From Gammaproteobacteria bacterium (GTDB lineage Bacteria > Pseudomonadota > Gammaproteobacteria > Steroidobacterales > Woeseiaceae): DNA of 64,000 nt. The stretch lies in the NCBI GenBank assembly GCA_024640305.1, contig JAHEFG010000010.1, positions 1 to 64,000 of the forward strand, in the 5' to 3' direction. The notes beneath the pieces are model-generated. The model saw only the letters and a list, made by a program, of their open reading frames with translations. It did not search any database and was not told where the DNA came from. The translations under genes and the position numbers were made by a program. Shown here in pieces: positions 60,686-64,000 of the stretch (positions are counted from its first letter, which is position 1; each line of letters opens with the position of its first letter).

Positions 60686-63382
60686 CTAGTTCAATTTGTG
60701 CAGCTTGGCCTCCACCAGCTTTACGGCGGCGTCTTCCGGGTCGTTTTTGATTTGGAAGTTGAGTGATGTCATGAGCTCGAGCATCTTGAAATTATTGCTC
60801 AACACCTTGCCCTGCATTTTTTCAAGATCCCGATCCCGGGCGACTTCCATGAGGTTTCGCATTAACTTATGGGCAATGCCCCTGTTTTGCCAATTATCTG
60901 ACACGGCCAACGCAAATTCACAGCTCGTCTTGTCAATGTTAGTCACATAGCGGGCGACACCGATCTGTTCTTCGACGGCGCCCTTTTGGGTCACAGCGAT
61001 CAAAGCCATCTCGTTGTGATAATCGATCTGTGTGAAGCGAACCAGCATTTCCTGGCTCAGTTCCCGCAGCGAACTCATGAAACGAAAATATTTGGACTCG
61101 GTGGACAATTCGCGCACAAATTTCGCTTCGATCTCGGCATCTTCCGGCCGTATGGGTCGGATGACAATATCGGTACCGTCATTGAGCTGGACGTTTCTCA
61201 CCAGGTGCGCCGGATAAGGATGTATGGCCAGGTGGTGATAGGGGTCTGTTGACGGTTTCGGGTAATCGACGACGATACGTGCATCGACGGCTACGATTCC
61301 TTTCTCATCCATGATCAGCGGGTTGATATCCATTTCCTGTATCCACGGCAACTCGCACGCCATGCTGGAAACGTTAAGCAAAACATCAATCAGCTGATCC
61401 ATGTCGACCGCGGGCATGTGCCGGAACTCCGCCAGCAGTTTGGAAACCTTGGTACGGTTGATCAGATCGACCGCTAATCGGCGATTTAGCGGCGGCAGGG
61501 ATATTGCCGAATCGCCCATGATTTCGACGCTCGTGCCACCACTCCCGAAACTGATCACCGGGCCGAATACGGGATCCCGGATAATTCCTATCATCAGCTC
61601 CCTGCCATTCGAACTGCGGTACATCTGTTCGATCGTGACGCCTGAAATCTCCGCATCAGGTACCTTCGCCCTCACCTGGTCGATCAGCTGACGGTAGGTG
61701 CCGCGCACTTCCTGTGCTGAATTTATATTCAGCCTTACTCCGCCCGCATCGGACTTGTGCGATATGTCAGTGGACAACACCTTCATCGCGATTGGAAAGC
61801 CGATGGATTCGGCGGTGACGAGGGCTTCGGTTGCCGAACGCGCAACGGCGTTGCGAACAGTAGGTATGCGGAACGCGTTCAATACCGCCATCGACTCTGT
61901 TTCGGTCATTACCTGTCGTTGCTCTGTCAGAACCGCTTCTATAATGAGGCGAGCACCGTCAGTGTCGGGCATTTCCTGACCACTGGTCAGCCGGGCAGGT
62001 GTCTGCAACAGTAGTCGCTGGTTGCTGTTGTACCGAGCGAGATATGAAAATGCGTCCACCGCATTTTCCAGCGTACGAAAGTCCGGCACTCGTGCCTTCT
62101 TGAACAACCGGCGAGCTTCTTCTACCTGCACTCCGCCCATCCAGCTCGTCATAATTGGCTTGCTGCTTTTTTTTGCTGACTCAATAATCGCTTCAGCCAC
62201 TTCTGTTGGCCGTGTCATTGCCTGCGGAGTCAGGATGACAATCGCACCATCCACGCCCGGGTCTTCAAGACAGATCTCCAGCGCTTGTTGATATCGCTCC
62301 GGTGGCGCGTCGCCAATAATGTCGACAGGGTTATTGTGCGACCACACGTCCGGAAGAACTTTGTCCAGCGCTGCCATGGTTGCAGAACCAAGGGAGCTTA
62401 ACTCTATGCCCTGGTCCGTCGCCCGGTCTGCAGCCATGACACCCGGCCCACCGCCATTTGTAATGATCACGAGGCGTTCGGATGCAACTCGATAATGCGA
62501 AGACGACAACGTCTTGGCCGCTGCGAAGAGCTGGCCGATAGTGTCAACCCGCAGCACGCCAGAGCGCGACAATGCGGCGGAAAATGTCTCGTCGCTGCCC
62601 ACCAACGCTCCCGTATGCGACATGGATGCTTCCGCACCCGCGGCGTGACGCCCGACTTTCAATGCAATGACGGGCTTAACGCGCGCTGCTGCTCGCAAAC
62701 TGCTCATAAAGCGTCGCGAGTTGTTGATACCTTCGATATACAGCAGGATGGCCTTAGTGGCGAAATCCGAAACCAGGTAGTCGAGGTAGTCTCCGAAATC
62801 GAGATCTGCCGCGATACCTGTTGATACTACTGCTGAAAAGCCGATGTCGTTTTTTTCTGCCCAGTCGAGAATGGCCGTGCATATGGCACCGGACTGTGAC
62901 ACAAAGGCCAGGTTGCCAGGCGTCGCGTTGTTGTTGCCAAACGTGATATTGAGCCCTTTATCAGGACGGATGATACCGAGGCAATTAGGACCCATCAGGC
63001 GAATACCGTAACGCCTGACCAATTGCGTAACACGATCTTCCAGCCGCCGACCCTCTGCCCCTGTTTCGCGAAACCCTGCCGAGAGGATCAGCATCATCTT
63101 GACGCCGCGTTCGCCACAGGCTTCCACAATGCCGGGAATGCTACCGGCCGGCGTCGCGACAACAACGAGATCAACTGTTTCTTCTATATCGTCGATGGAC
63201 AAGAAGGCCTTCTCGCCCTGCACTTCGTCGCGCTTCGGGTTAATCGCATATATGCGCCCTTTGAAGCCCGACGTCAGTAAGTTCTTGAAGACAACGCCAC
63301 CAACGGAGTCGAGCCTGTCGCTTGCGCCATAGAGCGCGACACTCTCAGGGGTGAAAAGGGCGCTAAGATAATGTTTGTTCAT
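60686..63382 (-). CDS. ADP-forming acyl-CoA synthetase-like protein fused to GNAT acetyltransferase (Pat family)
   Basis: Cytosolic protein of 898 residues of the Pat/YfiQ/PatZ family. Order: CoA-binding domain (SVALYGASDRLDSVGGVVFK), succinyl-CoA-ligase-like domains (VKMMLILSAGFRETGAEGRR, GPNCLGII, GNLAFVSQSGAI), ATP-grasp (AESIGFPIAMKVLSTDISHK) and a C-terminal GNAT domain (about 740-890; CEFALAVSDNWQNRGIAHKL is the acetyl-CoA motif). Pat enzymes acetylate lysines, for example in acetyl-CoA synthetase. Here the ligase phospho-His motif is intact as SMSHTGALVG, whereas I recall it as lost in enteric Pat. Divergent from a deacetylase-family gene. Confidence 0.9.
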   Translation of the reverse strand: MNKHYLSALFTPESVALYGASDRLDSVGGVVFKNLLTSGFKGRIYAINPKRDEVQGEKAFLSIDDIEETVDLVVVATPAGSIPGIVEACGERGVKMMLILSAGFRETGAEGRRLEDRVTQLVRRYGIRLMGPNCLGIIRPDKGLNITFGNNNATPGNLAFVSQSGAICTAILDWAEKNDIGFSAVVSTGIAADLDFGDYLDYLVSDFATKAILLYIEGINNSRRFMSSLRAAARVKPVIALKVGRHAAGAEASMSHTGALVGSDETFSAALSRSGVLRVDTIGQLFAAAKTLSSSHYRVASERLVIITNGGGPGVMAADRATDQGIELSSLGSATMAALDKVLPDVWSHNNPVDIIGDAPPERYQQALEICLEDPGVDGAIVILTPQAMTRPTEVAEAIIESAKKSSKPIMTSWMGGVQVEEARRLFKKARVPDFRTLENAVDAFSYLARYNSNQRLLLQTPARLTSGQEMPDTDGARLIIEAVLTEQRQVMTETESMAVLNAFRIPTVRNAVARSATEALVTAESIGFPIAMKVLSTDISHKSDAGGVRLNINSAQEVRGTYRQLIDQVRAKVPDAEISGVTIEQMYRSSNGRELMIGIIRDPVFGPVISFGSGGTSVEIMGDSAISLPPLNRRLAVDLINRTKVSKLLAEFRHMPAVDMDQLIDVLLNVSSMACELPWIQEMDINPLIMDEKGIVAVDARIVVDYPKPSTDPYHHLAIHPYPAHLVRNVQLNDGTDIVIRPIRPEDAEIEAKFVRELSTESKYFRFMSSLRELSQEMLVRFTQIDYHNEMALIAVTQKGAVEEQIGVARYVTNIDKTSCEFALAVSDNWQNRGIAHKLMRNLMEVARDRDLEKMQGKVLSNNFKMLELMTSLNFQIKNDPEDAAVKLVEAKLHKLN

Positions 63383-63465
63383 CGGCTCGGGTCATTCCTG
63401 ATTCCTATTGCTACCGTGAACTTTTACACTCGGTTATACCGTCACCGCAATACAGGGATACCACA

Positions 63466-64000
63466 TTGCGAACTGCTTACATCAGTCACGCCAGGTGCTA
63501 CGAACACGACACCGGCGAAGGCCATCCCGAGAACGCCCGGCGCCTGTCCGCAATTGAGGACAGGTTTATAGCGACCGGGCTAGCGGATGTGCTCCGTTAC
63601 GTCGAAGCTCCCGAGGTGACTGAAGCGCAACTCCTGCGCGTACACACGCAGGCTCATCTCCAGGCCATTGAGTCAATAGCACCGCAAAGTGGTTACGTCC
63701 GCCTTGATCCGGACACGGTAATCAGTCCCGGCACGCTGCCAGCCGCCCGGCGGGCTGCCGGCGCCGCGGTAGCAGCGGTCGATCTCGTTATGGGCGGTGA
63801 GATGGAATCGGCCTTCTGCGGCGTCAGGCCACCAGGCCACCACGCGGAAAGCGGCCAGGCTATGGGCTTTTGCCTCTACAACAACATCGCTGTGGGTGCG
63901 GCTCACGCACTGCAACAATACGGTCTGCAAAAGGTGGCGATCGTTGATTTCGATGTGCACCAGGGCAACGGTACCGAAGAAATATTCAAAGACGAAGAGC
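63466..64000 (+). CDS. Histone deacetylase-family protein (class II-like), C-terminus beyond window
   Basis: First 178 residues of a zinc-dependent deacetylase of the arginase/HDAC fold, related to acetylpolyamine amidohydrolases and AcuC. Motifs: HPENARRLSAIEDRFI, GVRPPGHHAESGQAMGFCLY with the catalytic His pair, and IVDFDVHQGNGTEEIF with zinc ligands Asp and His. The start is TTG 63466 with AGGG eight bases before it; no ATG lies in this frame near it. The gene faces away from the Pat-like acetyltransferase with 83 bases between the starts, so the two may share control. Substrate unknown: acetyl-lysine or acetylpolyamine are both possible. Confidence 0.9.
   Translation, partial: MRTAYISHARCYEHDTGEGHPENARRLSAIEDRFIATGLADVLRYVEAPEVTEAQLLRVHTQAHLQAIESIAPQSGYVRLDPDTVISPGTLPAARRAAGAAVAAVDLVMGGEMESAFCGVRPPGHHAESGQAMGFCLYNNIAVGAAHALQQYGLQKVAIVDFDVHQGNGTEEIFKDEE

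Noticed and set aside
1-64000. Mobile elements, CRISPR arrays, prophage or toxin-antitoxin pairs
   Set aside because: No transposase, integrase, regular spacer repeats or terminal inverted repeats were seen; the tRNA-Pro has no adjacent integrase or visible duplicated 3' end.

Overview
The window is bacterial chromosome, most likely from a gammaproteobacterium. The run asd, fimV, truA, accD, folC, dedD, cvpA, purF matches the gene order known from Pseudomonas-like genomes. EpmA with EF-P, LpxH, MiaE, a FimX-like protein and two FimV-type proteins also fit that class. The envelope-rich first half (sulfatase, multiheme cytochrome, many outer-membrane barrels) would suit a marine or sediment lineage such as Woeseiales or Chromatiales, but that is a weak guess. 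I see no phage, IS element, CRISPR array or rRNA. There is one tRNA, tRNA-Pro(UGG).

Layout. 1-2.1 kb: a sulfatase truncated by the window edge and a pentameric ligand-gated ion channel. 2.1-19.9 kb: an envelope region. It holds an octaheme HEAT/TPR lipoprotein, a VOC lipoprotein, a tiny Gly/Tyr-rich lipoprotein, two MipA/OmpV barrels that each carry an extra C-terminal domain, a SYLF protein, two other barrels, an Sm-like/DUF481 pair, DUF4136, two DUF3313 lipoproteins and a large AsmA protein. 20-24.9 kb: a second pentameric channel translationally coupled to a CotH-like periplasmic protein, an unknown protein divergent from an AraC regulator, and a K+ channel. 25-29.8 kb: an export operon (AI-2E-type permease, NodT, HlyD, DUF2955).

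30-64 kb is mostly core. It contains tRNA-Pro, a cyclophilin and LpxH; then a minus-strand block from PrmB (45.6 kb) to MiaE (31.6 kb) covering aromatic amino acid, lysine/threonine, purine, folate and fatty acid steps, with a receiver-like Ser/Thr kinase at its end. Opposite runs Sco, PCuAC, Psd, EpmA, fRMsr, converging on EF-P, the substrate of EpmA. Next come a catalytically degenerate GGDEF-EAL protein, a short FimV-like protein with a CRP/Vfr-type palindrome between them, ParC/ParE, a rubrerythrin / Fe-S / DUF3501 operon with a strong promoter and a 7-1-7 palindrome, and a CoA-ligase/GNAT protein divergent from a truncated histone-deacetylase-family gene.

The most unusual items are the channel/CotH-like pair, the two extended MipA proteins, the acetyltransferase/deacetylase divergent pair, and the operator-like palindrome in front of the rubrerythrin operon. 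Functions rest on reading motifs by eye; no database search was possible.
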